A program made the translations under genes and the position numbers. A stretch of DNA of 11,504 nucleotides from Sulfuritalea sp. (GTDB lineage Bacteria > Pseudomonadota > Gammaproteobacteria > Burkholderiales > Rhodocyclaceae). Positions 1 through 6,569 of the stretch are shown here, in pieces. The notes beneath the pieces are model-generated. The model was not told where the DNA came from. It made no database searches and worked only from the letters and a program-made list of their open reading frames with translations. The stretch lies in assembly GCA_021738105.1 (NCBI GenBank), contig JAIPCS010000106.1, positions 1 to 11,504 on the forward strand. Direction: 5' to 3'. Every line of letters starts with the position of its first letter. Position 1 is the stretch's first letter.

Positions 1-46
1 ACCATCGGTTTTCTCTGTGAACTCTGTGTCCTCTGTGGCTAATGGT
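1..46. repeat. Three-copy 9-bp-period repeat (CTCTGTG core) with flanking ACCAT/ATGGT
   Basis: The heptamer CTCTGTG occurs at 13-19, 22-28 and 31-37, exactly 9 bases apart, with two variable bases between copies. The block is bracketed by ACCAT (1-5) and its complement ATGGT (42-46), followed by TTTTG; GGTTTT also occurs at 8-13 just before the repeat. It lies downstream of the membrane-protein gene that ends at 61 and is not part of a visible gene. Similar short CTCTGTG-like intergenic arrays are, from memory, scattered in many bacterial genomes, but I cannot check this here. Function unknown; the window edge may cut the element. Confidence 0.55.
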
Positions 47-60
47 TTTGAGCCTGGTCG

Positions 61-423
61 CTAGAACAGCTTGCGATGTCGCACGCGTCCTGGTGCGTGA
101 CTGAGCGCGACCGAAAAGGCCAGGACAAACCAGAACAGTGGCAAACGCCCCTCATCCCAGGTGATCAGCAACACAACCAGCCCCATTTTCAACAGCGTAC
201 CCAATCCTTTGGCCTGTCTGAAGTACTCCGGATTTGCCCAGGCATCGAGAGCAACAATGCCTAGACCGGAGACAAGCATCATCGCGCCCCAGTTCGCCGC
301 CCCGATACCGCCGGCCAAGACTACCGAGGAAATGCCCGCGAGACCGGCAATATGGAATATACGCAGAACGTTGATCAACAGGCTGCGGCCCCGAAAGTCG
401 CGATGACCATCGTCCTTAAGCAA
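61..423 (-). CDS. Small four-helix membrane protein of unknown function
   Basis: I do not recognise a named family. From the chosen TTG start the protein is about 120 residues. Its hydrophobic stretches suggest four membrane helices: the segment around LLINVLRIFHIAGLAG, the WGAMMLVSGLGIVAL segment, the LLKMGLVVLLITW segment and the LFWFVLAFSVALS segment. It ends in a basic tail (APGRVRHRKLF). There is no in-frame ATG early in the gene. The TTG at 423 overlaps the ribD stop by a few bases, as expected for a translationally coupled gene; a GTG at 459 would add 12 residues buried in the ribD end and looks less likely. It follows ribD directly, so it is probably the last gene of the glyA-nrdR-ribD unit. 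Membrane location is inferred from composition only, and no role in riboflavin synthesis should be assumed. Confidence 0.65.
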   Translation of the reverse strand: MLKDDGHRDFRGRSLLINVLRIFHIAGLAGISSVVLAGGIGAANWGAMMLVSGLGIVALDAWANPEYFRQAKGLGTLLKMGLVVLLITWDEGRLPLFWFVLAFSVALSHAPGRVRHRKLF

Positions 424-1510
424 AGCGAGCTCGAATACGAAAGTCGGCGCCGACGACACGGCGCTCGAGAATGTTCAGGCGCTTCGATCCGGACAGCTCG
501 GTGAGTTCCGCCAGGCCGAACATCCCGCGTGCGCTATCCCCGATAAGAATCGGCGCCTGATAGATTAGCAACTCGTCGACACAAGCTTCTCGCAGCAACG
601 AGCCGTTGAGCTTCGTGCCGGCTTCGGCGAGTACTTCGTTGATACCACGTCGTCCCAGCTCTTGCAGCAAGTCGGCAAGCGCCACCTTGCCCTGAGCGTT
701 GGGCAGAATCACGATTCCGGCACCGCGCGCTCGCAATGCAGCGGCGCGATCGGCGTCGTCATGCGCCGCAGCGATCAGTACATTGCCACCTTCAAGCACC
801 GCTGCATCCAGTGGCGTTTCGAGTCGGCTGTCGATGACGATTCGCAAGGGCTGACGCAGGGTTGCCACTTCACGCACTGTCAGCCGAGGATTATCGTCCT
901 TGACGGTACCTATGCCGGTAAGGACTGCACACGATCGGGCACGCCAGCCGTGGGCATCGCGTCGGGCATCGGGCCCGGTGATCCACTGCGAAACGCCATT
1001 GTTGAGCGCTGTCTTGCCATCAAGACTGGTGGCGACCTTCAGTCGCAACCAGGGCCGACCTCGCGTCATGCGCGAGATGAAACCGATATTGAGTTCCGTC
1101 GCCTCGGCTTCGAGCAGACCGCAAGCGACTTCTACACCGGCGGCGGAAAGCCTTGCCAGCCCCTGCCCGGCCACTTGAGGATTCGGATCGAGCATTGCCG
1201 CCACAACACGAGCAACGCCCGCCTTGATCAACGCATCGGCGCACGGAGGTGTGCGTCCGAAATGGCTGCAGGGCTCCAGACTGACGTAGGCTGTCGCCTG
1301 ACTTGCCGTGTCGCCAGCGCCGACTTTTTGCAGGGCATTGATTTCGGCGTGCGGCAAACCGGCCCGCTCATGCCAACCCTCGCCGATGATGCGGCCATCC
1401 TTGACGATCACACATCCGACCCGAGGATTCGGATGGGTACTGTTGAGGCCCCGCCGTGCAAGCTGAAGAGCGCGGGCCATGAAACTGTGGTCGGCGGACG
1501 AAAAGTTCAT
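416..1510 (-). CDS. ribD: Bifunctional riboflavin biosynthesis deaminase/reductase RibD
   Basis: RibD carries out two consecutive cytosolic steps of riboflavin synthesis: deamination of the diaminopyrimidine product of GTP cyclohydrolase II, then NADPH-dependent reduction of the ribose side chain to a ribityl chain. The 364-residue length is normal for the fused enzyme. The N-terminal deaminase domain (about 1-145) shows the zinc signature: H54-A-E56 in the HAE motif, and C81 and C90 in the PCSHFGRTPPC stretch. The reductase domain begins near residue 155 (RPWLRLKVATSLDGKTA) and runs to the end. The ATG at 1510 lies 13 bases after the nrdR stop, so the two are surely cotranscribed; nrdR-ribD pairing is common in proteobacteria. 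No FMN riboswitch is visible upstream, which fits an internal operon position. All catalytic residues I can check are intact. Confidence 0.97.
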   Translation of the reverse strand: MNFSSADHSFMARALQLARRGLNSTHPNPRVGCVIVKDGRIIGEGWHERAGLPHAEINALQKVGAGDTASQATAYVSLEPCSHFGRTPPCADALIKAGVARVVAAMLDPNPQVAGQGLARLSAAGVEVACGLLEAEATELNIGFISRMTRGRPWLRLKVATSLDGKTALNNGVSQWITGPDARRDAHGWRARSCAVLTGIGTVKDDNPRLTVREVATLRQPLRIVIDSRLETPLDAAVLEGGNVLIAAAHDDADRAAALRARGAGIVILPNAQGKVALADLLQELGRRGINEVLAEAGTKLNGSLLREACVDELLIYQAPILIGDSARGMFGLAELTELSGSKRLNILERRVVGADFRIRARFA

Positions 1511-1523
1511 ACGCCTCGAACCA

Positions 1524-1997
1524 TCAGGTTTTTAACCGGGGCTGCCGCGGCTTCTTGATCTCGCGGATTGCATCAGAGAATTCATCGACATCTTCAAAAT
1601 TGCGGTAGACCGAGGCGAAGCGGATGTAGGCGACCTTGTCGAGCTTCTTCAGTTCGCGCATGACCAGTTCGCCGATCCGATCGGACGCCACTTCGCGCAA
1701 CGCCAATTGCACCAGTTTTTCTTCGATGCGGTCCAGCGCCAGTTCGATGCTTTCGGTCGAGACCGGTCGCTTTCTCATCGCCAGCATGATGCTGGCCTTC
1801 AGCTTGTCGCGGTCAAATTCCGTGCGGCTACCATTTTTCTTCACCACTTGGGGCAACTGCAATTCAACCCGCTCGTATGTGGTGAAACGTTTGTCGCAGG
1901 ACATGCAGCGGCGGCGACGGCGAACAGTGTCGCCATCTTCGTTCTCCCGGGTATCGACCACCTGGGTGTTCTCGTCACTGCAATACGGACATTTCAT
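1524..1997 (-). CDS. nrdR: Transcriptional repressor NrdR
   Basis: NrdR is the nucleotide-sensing repressor of ribonucleotide reductase genes. The N-terminal zinc ribbon is clear: a CPYC pair in the first residues and a second CMSC pair about 28 residues later, with the usual [17 protein letters not shown] stretch between them. The ATP-cone domain follows (about residues 48-138), containing [16 protein letters not shown] and the conserved [13 protein letters not shown] segment. Length is 157 residues, close to the family norm. I chose the ATG at 1997, giving a start of MKCPYC; a TTG codon immediately before it would add one residue. The gene sits between glyA and ribD, 13 bases before ribD and about 100 bases after glyA. 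No NrdR boxes were found in the window, so its targets lie elsewhere. Confidence 0.97.
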   Translation of the reverse strand: MKCPYCSDENTQVVDTRENEDGDTVRRRRRCMSCDKRFTTYERVELQLPQVVKKNGSRTEFDRDKLKASIMLAMRKRPVSTESIELALDRIEEKLVQLALREVASDRIGELVMRELKKLDKVAYIRFASVYRNFEDVDEFSDAIREIKKPRQPRLKT

Positions 1998-2035
1998 CAA
2001 GAGAACCTGATGTTAAGCGCGTGAGAAACTAGTCA

Positions 2036-2050
2036 CATGGCAGCGCCATG
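2036..2050. other. Perfect 6-bp inverted repeat in the glyA-nrdR gap
   Basis: CATGGC (2036-2041) and GCCATG (2045-2050) form a perfect 6-bp stem around the 3-base loop AGC. GTGAG at 2021-2025 and CTCAC at 2051-2055 are also complementary, though unequally spaced from the stem. No T-run follows on the minus strand, the direction of glyA transcription, so this is not a standard intrinsic terminator. It may be an mRNA hairpin separating glyA from nrdR (processing or stability) or a protein-binding palindrome. Function unproven. Confidence 0.4.
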
Positions 2051-2099
2051 CTCACCGCGTCGCGATGCTGAAATTCATTTCCCAAAGACATTGACACAG

Positions 2100-3344
2100 T
2101 CATCCATACACCGGAAATTTTTTGCACATCGCGGCAACATCACCACGCACCCGGGCCAGCACCGCCTCATCGGTCGGTGCATCCAGTACGTCGGCGATCA
2201 GTCCGGCCACCTGCTCGGCTTCGATCTCGGTAAACCCCCGCGTGGTCATGGCCGGCGTGCCCAAACGAATGCCAGAAGTCACAAACGGCTTTTGCGGATC
2301 ATTCGGAATGGAGTTCTTGTTGACCGTAATGTGCGCACGTCCTAGAGCCGCCTCGGCATCTTTGCCAGTGATGTTCTTGGCTTGCAGATCAACCAGAAAG
2401 ACATGGGATTCGGTGCGCCCGGAGACGATACGCAAACCGCGTCTCTTCAATACCTTGGCCATCACCTGGGCGTTTTCGATGACCTGTTCCTGATAATTGC
2501 GAAATTCGGACGTCATGGCTTCTTTTAGAGCGACCGCCTTGGCCGCAATCACATGCTCCAGAGGACCGCCCTGCAACCCGGGAAAAATCGCCGAATTGAT
2601 CACTTTCTCGTGTTCAGCCTTCATCAGAATCAGACCACCCCGCGGTCCGCGCAGGGTCTTGTGCGTAGTCGAGGTGACCACGTCGGCGTGAGGTACCGGA
2701 TTCGGGTAAAAACCGGCAGCGACCAGACCGGCGTAGTGAGCCATGTCCACCATGAATATGGCGCCAACCGCCTTTGCAACCTTGGCGAAACGTTCGAAAT
2801 TGATTTTCAGCGAATACGCCGATGCACCGGCAATGATCAACTTCGGCTTGTGCTCGTGTGCCAACCGTTCCATTTCATCGTAATCAATTTCTTCATTGGC
2901 ATCGAGACCGTAGGGCACAACCTTGAACCATTTACCGGACATATTCACCGGCGATCCGTGGGTCAGGTGGCCGCCCATCGCCAGGTTCATGCCAAGCATG
3001 GTGTCGCCTGGCTTGAGAAAAGCCATGAAAACGGCCTGGTTGGCCTGAGAGCCTGAATTGGGCTGTACGTTCGCCGCATCGGCACCGAACAGCTTCTTGG
3101 CGCGATCAATCGCCAACTGCTCAGAAACGTCGACATATTCGCACCCGCCGTAATAGCGCTTGCCTGGATACCCTTCGGCGTACTTGTTGGTGAGCTGGGA
3201 GCCTTGTGCTTCCATCACAGGCCAGGAGACATAGTTTTCGGAAGCGATCAGCTCGATGTGATCTTCCTGGCGACGGTTCTCGTTCTGAATCGCGGCCCAC
3301 AACTCGGGGTCACTTGCGGCGATGGTGTTCTGCTTTGAAAACAT
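2100..3344 (-). CDS. glyA: Serine hydroxymethyltransferase
   Basis: GlyA is the cytosolic PLP enzyme that interconverts serine plus tetrahydrofolate with glycine plus methylene-tetrahydrofolate, the main entry of one-carbon units. The protein is 414 residues from the ATG at 3344, matching the usual length. Visible family marks are [10 protein letters not shown] near residue 29, the YPGKRYYGG loop near 59-67, the DMAHYAGL segment near 200, and the PLP lysine K229 within the [14 protein letters not shown] motif. A TTG at 3377 in the same frame would add 11 residues that do not belong to the family's N-terminus, so the ATG is preferred, although its ribosome-binding sequence is weak. It is first in a probable glyA-nrdR-ribD-membrane-protein unit. 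The sequence most resembles betaproteobacterial homologues and appears intact. Confidence 0.98.
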   Translation of the reverse strand: MFSKQNTIAASDPELWAAIQNENRRQEDHIELIASENYVSWPVMEAQGSQLTNKYAEGYPGKRYYGGCEYVDVSEQLAIDRAKKLFGADAANVQPNSGSQANQAVFMAFLKPGDTMLGMNLAMGGHLTHGSPVNMSGKWFKVVPYGLDANEEIDYDEMERLAHEHKPKLIIAGASAYSLKINFERFAKVAKAVGAIFMVDMAHYAGLVAAGFYPNPVPHADVVTSTTHKTLRGPRGGLILMKAEHEKVINSAIFPGLQGGPLEHVIAAKAVALKEAMTSEFRNYQEQVIENAQVMAKVLKRRGLRIVSGRTESHVFLVDLQAKNITGKDAEAALGRAHITVNKNSIPNDPQKPFVTSGIRLGTPAMTTRGFTEIEAEQVAGLIADVLDAPTDEAVLARVRGDVAAMCKKFPVYG

Positions 3345-3459
3345 GATGGGTCCGTTTTGAAGTAGCGGCAAAGACAATATTTCAGAGAAGGCTGGAGCGC
3401 AAATCGCGTTTTGCCAAACCTAAAACATGGCGAAATCCGTAGGTGGATGAGAACTCCGG

Positions 3460-3468
3460 ATTCTAGCA
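3460..3468 (-). promoter_or_regulatory. Candidate extended -10 promoter for glyA
   Basis: On the minus strand the sequence reads TGC-TAGAAT (3468 down to 3460), an extended -10 element of the TGn-TAnnnT kind. No good -35 hexamer lies 16-18 bases upstream, which extended -10 promoters can tolerate. The predicted start near 3453 would give a leader of about 110 bases before the glyA ATG. The leader contains a weak GCAAA/TTTGC stem at about 3399-3414 but nothing I recognise as a riboswitch. Confidence 0.35.
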
Positions 3469-3496
3469 CCCGGGCCCCAAAGACTCACCAGGTGCC

Positions 3497-4150
3497 CTAG
3501 TCAAGTACCTCGTCGAGCGCTCGGTTCAAATGCCCGCAATCGGCCCAGGAAATCAGTCGCCATCCCTTGTCGTCACGCTCCACCCAGTTCAGCGCCGCAT
3601 TCGGCAAAATGAAGTCGCGCGGCAGGTTCAGTGCCCGTCCGGTAGCGGCGCGGTTGACTACATCGAGCACGCCGCCGTGCGTGAAAATCAACACATTTTG
3701 ACCGGCGTGACGAGTGGTCAGTCCGTCCATCGCGGCCAGTATTCGAACCGAGAAATCGACCAGGGACTCGCCGCTTTCATACGCGTAGTCCGGTGTTCGT
3801 GCTTTGTGATGGCGGTGCGCTTCGGGGTATCTCTCGCATGCCTCGACAGAAGTGATGCCCTGAAACACCCCAAAATGGCGCTCCCGAAAAGTCGGCTCTG
3901 GTGTTACGGCAATATCCATGCCGAGCGTGGCGATTGTTGCGGTATGCCACGCTCTCTTCAGATCACTGCTGTAGGCCGCTGCAAAACGATGGGCCGACAA
4001 GCCCGCCTGCAAAGCCCTCGCTTGAGCTTCGCCGGTCGCATTGAGATCAATGTCGATATGTCCCTGAATTCGCTTCTCACCGTTCCAGTCGGTCTCGCCG
4101 TGTCGAATCAGGCACAAGCGGGTGGGCAGGATTTCTGTCATCGGACTCAT
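3497..4150 (-). CDS. Histidine phosphatase family protein (phosphoglycerate mutase-like)
   Basis: This belongs to the cofactor-independent branch of the histidine phosphatase superfamily often annotated GpmB/CobC-like. From the ATG at 4150 the protein is 217 residues. The phosphohistidine motif LIRHGETDWN places the nucleophile at H17. R27 and the RERHFG segment (E90 as likely acid) follow, and the second catalytic histidine is H158 in FTHGG. These mark an active phosphatase or mutase, but the substrate cannot be read from the motif. An ATG at 4141 (MTEILPTR) is a possible alternative start. A longer frame reaching 4198 adds a basic peptide untypical of the family and was rejected. It lies 57 bases downstream of the lldR-type gene on the same strand and could be cotranscribed with it. 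The name phosphoglycerate mutase should not be taken as a proven glycolytic role. Confidence 0.9.
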   Translation of the reverse strand: MSPMTEILPTRLCLIRHGETDWNGEKRIQGHIDIDLNATGEAQARALQAGLSAHRFAAAYSSDLKRAWHTATIATLGMDIAVTPEPTFRERHFGVFQGITSVEACERYPEAHRHHKARTPDYAYESGESLVDFSVRILAAMDGLTTRHAGQNVLIFTHGGVLDVVNRAATGRALNLPRDFILPNAALNWVERDDKGWRLISWADCGHLNRALDEVLD

Positions 4151-4207
4151 TCTACCGTCACGCTCCGGAACCCGTTTCCCGCATCGCCTTTTGTGCAAGG
4201 ATGGGAA

Positions 4208-4966
4208 TTACTTGCGTATTTCGAGACGGCGCTGAGCGCTTTCGCGACGGCTTTCCCGTTTCAGGGATTCGGCCAGTGTTTCACGAACATAACTGACGTG
4301 CTTTGCCGCGACGCGACTGGCAGCTACCTGGTCGCCCTGCATGATCGACTCGAAAATGGCTTGATGCTGCCTGCGCAGAAGTTCACGTGCCTGCCACAGT
4401 TGTGTGAGCTCGGCCAGATTGAGTTTCAGGCTGTCGCGTAGCAGGCGCAACAAACTCGCCGTCAAGTGGCCGATGATCGCGTTATGCGCTGCCTCGGCCA
4501 CCGCCTGGTGAAATGCCAGGTCGGCATCGGCCAAAGCGTCCAGCGTGCTCCCCTGGTAGGCTTGGTCGAGCGCTTCAAAACGCTGTTTCAGGCGCGCCTT
4601 GTCCTCTGCTGTTGCACGCTCGGCGGCACAGGACGCCGCCTTTGCTTCAAGCAACTCGCGAAATTCCAGCAAATCCTCTCGAACCGAGGAATGCTTCTGC
4701 AACAAGGTTTCCCACGGATCCAGAAATCCTGCTTCCAATCGATCGGTAACGTAAGTGCCGCCACCTTGCCGGCTTCTCAACAAGCCCCTAGACACGAGTT
4801 TCTGGATTCCTTCTCTCAGGGATGCCCGAGACACGCCCAACTGCGCCGACAATTCACGTTCCGCCGGCAGGCGGTCGCCGGTTTTCCAGGAGCCTTCCAG
4901 GATGCGCTGCTCCAGCTTGGCGGCAATCGAATCCGAAAGTTTTGGCGCGTTGATGTGTTGTTCCAT
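4208..4966 (-). CDS. lldR: FadR/LldR-type GntR family transcriptional regulator, likely lactate-responsive
   Basis: The 252-residue protein has an N-terminal winged helix-turn-helix of the GntR type (about 10-75), with the signature LPAERELSAQLGVSRASLREGI and the wing RQGGGTYV. A C-terminal all-helical FCD ligand domain follows (about 95-232). The metal-binding set of FCD domains appears present: D149 and H153 in DLAFH, H201 in HQAIF and H223 in KHV. This points to the LldR/PdhR branch, which binds carboxylates such as lactate or pyruvate. The ATG at 4966 is preceded by GGAAG at good spacing. The gene is divergent from lutACB, and both its own promoter and the lut promoter carry matching TGGTC-N-GACCA palindromes, so autoregulation and control of the lut genes are inferred. 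The last 18 residues after the FCD fold are strongly basic. Ligand and repressor mode are not shown by sequence. Confidence 0.88.
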   Translation of the reverse strand: MEQHINAPKLSDSIAAKLEQRILEGSWKTGDRLPAERELSAQLGVSRASLREGIQKLVSRGLLRSRQGGGTYVTDRLEAGFLDPWETLLQKHSSVREDLLEFRELLEAKAASCAAERATAEDKARLKQRFEALDQAYQGSTLDALADADLAFHQAVAEAAHNAIIGHLTASLLRLLRDSLKLNLAELTQLWQARELLRRQHQAIFESIMQGDQVAASRVAAKHVSYVRETLAESLKRESRRESAQRRLEIRK

Positions 4967-4991
4967 GAGGCTTCCGGCGAATTGTCATTTT

Positions 4992-5002
4992 TGGTCTGAC
5001 CA
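4992..5002. promoter_or_regulatory. Predicted LldR operator 1 (regulator side)
   Basis: TGGTCTGACCA is an 11-bp palindrome around a central T and contains the TGGT-N3-ACCA core known for the PdhR/LldR branch of FadR-type regulators. It lies at the predicted transcription start of the lldR-type gene, a position suited to autorepression. It differs from operator 2 only at the central base. Confidence 0.75.
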
Positions 5003-5008
5003 GTTTTC

Positions 5009-5038
5009 ATAATAGCAGCCAGGTTTTCTGACTTGCAA
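5009..5038 (-). promoter_or_regulatory. Predicted promoter of the lldR-type regulator gene
   Basis: On the minus strand a TTGCAA -35 (5038-5033) is separated by 18 bases from TATTAT (5014-5009), a good sigma70-like -10. Transcription would begin near 5002, exactly at operator 1, giving a leader of about 36 bases before the ATG at 4966. Confidence 0.6.
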
Positions 5039-5046
5039 CAAAATTC

Positions 5047-5075
5047 TTGACATGAACGGATTAGGTCACTAAATT
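5047..5075 (+). promoter_or_regulatory. Predicted promoter of the lutACB operon
   Basis: A perfect TTGACA -35 (5047-5052) is followed after 17 bases by TAAATT (5070-5075), close to the sigma70 consensus. The start should fall near 5082, leaving a leader of about 60 bases that carries operator 2 before the lutA GTG. The spacer contains TTAGGTCACTAA (5061-5072), a short inverted repeat with one operator-like GGTC half, which may be an auxiliary contact. Confidence 0.7.
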
Positions 5076-5086
5076 ATCGGCCTTAT

Positions 5087-5097
5087 TGGTCCGACCA
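5087..5097. promoter_or_regulatory. Predicted LldR operator 2 (lut side)
   Basis: TGGTCCGACCA is an 11-bp palindrome around a central C. The next pair outwards is mismatched, but TA (5084-5085) and TA (5099-5100) again match, so the symmetric unit is about 17 bases. It lies just downstream of the predicted lut start, where a bound regulator would block transcription. Its centre is 95 bases from that of operator 1. Confidence 0.78.
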
Positions 5098-5142
5098 CTA
5101 TACCAGTAATCAGTTTACGAACGCTCGTCGAGGAGGTTCACA

Positions 5143-5922
5143 GTGTCCGTTGTGCTCAACGAAGTACGCAGCTACCCGGCCAAGCCATGTGATGTCTATC
5201 TGTTCGGTACCTGCGTACTCGACCTGTTCGACCCTCACGCCGGTATCTCGGCGGCCGGCCTGCTCGAAGCCAGCGGCATACGCGTTCATTACCCACAGGA
5301 TCAGACGTGTTGTGGCCAGCCTGCTTACACCTCCGGCTTTCCCGATGAGGCCCGTCAGGTGGCGGCCAAACAATTGCCGCTGTTTGCGGAAAACTGGCCG
5401 ATCGTGGTGCCGTCCGGTTCGTGTGCCGGAATGATGCGGCACCACTGGCCGCGTCTGTTCGCCGACGATCCGACACAGGGACCGCTGGCGACTTCGATCG
5501 CGACGCGGGTTTTCGAATTGACCGAATTCCTGTTGCACGTGGTCAAGCCAACCTGGTCACCGACGGTTGCCGCCGAACGTGTGGTACTGCACACGTCCTG
5601 CAGCGCACGCCGCGAAATGGGTACTCATCTCAGTGCGCGCGCTCTGCTTGCGCAACTCCCGAATGTCAACGTGAGCATGCAGGATCATGAGGCGGAATGT
5701 TGTGGATTCGGTGGCGCCTTTTCCATGAAACATCCGGAAATATCAGCAGCAATCGCCGCCGACAAGGTTGACGCACTTGAGGCCACTGGCGCCACTACGA
5801 TGATCTCGGCTGATGGCGGCTGCCTGCTCAATCTCAATGGCACGCTGGAAAAGCGTGGCTCCGCATTGCGCGGACAACACATCGCGAGTTTTCTGCTACG
5901 CCAAGTGAAAGCGGCCGCGTGA
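5143..5922 (+). CDS. lutA: L-lactate oxidation complex subunit LutA/LldE (CCG-domain Fe-S protein)
   Basis: LutA is one of three subunits of the LutABC (LldEFG) iron-sulfur enzyme system that oxidises L-lactate to pyruvate at the cytoplasmic face. The protein has the two cysteine-rich CCG domains: C24 (FGTC), the C56-C57 pair in DQTCCGQPAY and C94 (GSCAGMMRHH) in the first; C153 (HTSCSARREMG) and C186-C187 in AECCGFGGAFS in the second. The GTG start at 5143 is chosen because a strong AGGAGG (5131-5136) lies 6 bases upstream. At 259 residues it is a little longer than the usual 240 or so, owing to about 12 extra N-terminal residues. It is first in the operon and overlaps lutC by 4 bases (GTGA). 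It follows a promoter with an LldR-type operator. All expected cysteines are present. Confidence 0.94.
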   Translation: MSVVLNEVRSYPAKPCDVYLFGTCVLDLFDPHAGISAAGLLEASGIRVHYPQDQTCCGQPAYTSGFPDEARQVAAKQLPLFAENWPIVVPSGSCAGMMRHHWPRLFADDPTQGPLATSIATRVFELTEFLLHVVKPTWSPTVAAERVVLHTSCSARREMGTHLSARALLAQLPNVNVSMQDHEAECCGFGGAFSMKHPEISAAIAADKVDALEATGATTMISADGGCLLNLNGTLEKRGSALRGQHIASFLLRQVKAAA

Positions 5923-6569
5923 ATCCGTCAAGCATCGCACGCACACGCATTCTTGACCGTCTTCGTGCCGCGCCGGGACAGATCGTTCCGACACCGCAAT
6001 TGACACCACTGCAAACGATGGTCAATGCGCAAGCACTGTTGGACCAGTTTCGGCGCGGCATCGAGGCATTCCATGCCGAAGTCATCGACACCCGTCAGCG
6101 TGGTTGGCAGGTGGTGCTGGCAGATATCTGCGAGACCAAGCGAATTCGCACGTTGATGTTGCCTCCTGTCGATCTGGCTGAATTGAGGTCCTGGCCGGGT
6201 GGGCCGGAGTTGTCGCGCTTTGATCGACCGATCGAGGCGCTGAAACCCGAATTGTTCGACAGCATAGACGCCGGCCTGACAATTGCCGATGGTGCCATCG
6301 CCGATACCGGAACACTGATTCACGCTAACCCGCAGAGAATACCCCGCACGCTGTCTCTGGTGCCACCAATCCACATCTGCCTGCTCGATGTGCGTCATCT
6401 TTATCCGAACCTGCAGGCTGCGATCACCACAGCGCGATGGGCGGAGGCTATGCCGTCGAACCTGATTTTCATCACCGGACCGTCAAAGACCGCCGACATT
6501 CAGCAAACCATGGCCTATGGCGCACACGGGCCGCGCGAACTGGTCGTACTGTTGGCGGAGGAGCTGTGA
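5919..6569 (+). CDS. lutC: L-lactate oxidation complex subunit LutC/LldG (LUD domain)
   Basis: LutC is the small LUD-domain (DUF162) partner of the LutABC lactate oxidation complex. The 216-residue protein shows the family's late motifs: ADTGTLIH (128-135) and ITGPSKTADIQQTMAYGAHG near 185-204, followed by a short hydrophobic end. The start is a GTG whose last two bases are shared with the lutA stop (GTGA), implying translational coupling, since the local ribosome-binding sequence is poor. Its own stop again overlaps the lutB GTG by 4 bases. Finding lutC between lutA and lutB differs from the A-B-C order of the Bacillus and Shewanella operons. The N-terminal half is less conserved, so domain limits there are uncertain. 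Confidence 0.92.
   Translation: MNPSSIARTRILDRLRAAPGQIVPTPQLTPLQTMVNAQALLDQFRRGIEAFHAEVIDTRQRGWQVVLADICETKRIRTLMLPPVDLAELRSWPGGPELSRFDRPIEALKPELFDSIDAGLTIADGAIADTGTLIHANPQRIPRTLSLVPPIHICLLDVRHLYPNLQAAITTARWAEAMPSNLIFITGPSKTADIQQTMAYGAHGPRELVVLLAEEL

Noticed and set aside
662..1558. 298-codon plus-strand frame opposite ribD
   Set aside because: Antisense shadow of ribD, with no motif or ribosome-binding site; the ribD reading has intact catalytic residues.
3345..3453. Possible riboswitch in the glyA leader
   Set aside because: Only a weak five-pair stem is seen; no known aptamer core could be recognised.
3466..3495. GCACC/GGTGC inverted repeat just after the phosphatase stop, considered as a terminator
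   Set aside because: Only five base pairs, a loop of about 20 bases and no T-run.
3530..4441. 303-codon plus-strand frame across the phosphatase and regulator genes
   Set aside because: Runs antisense through two well-supported genes and their gap; composition is typical of a shadow frame.
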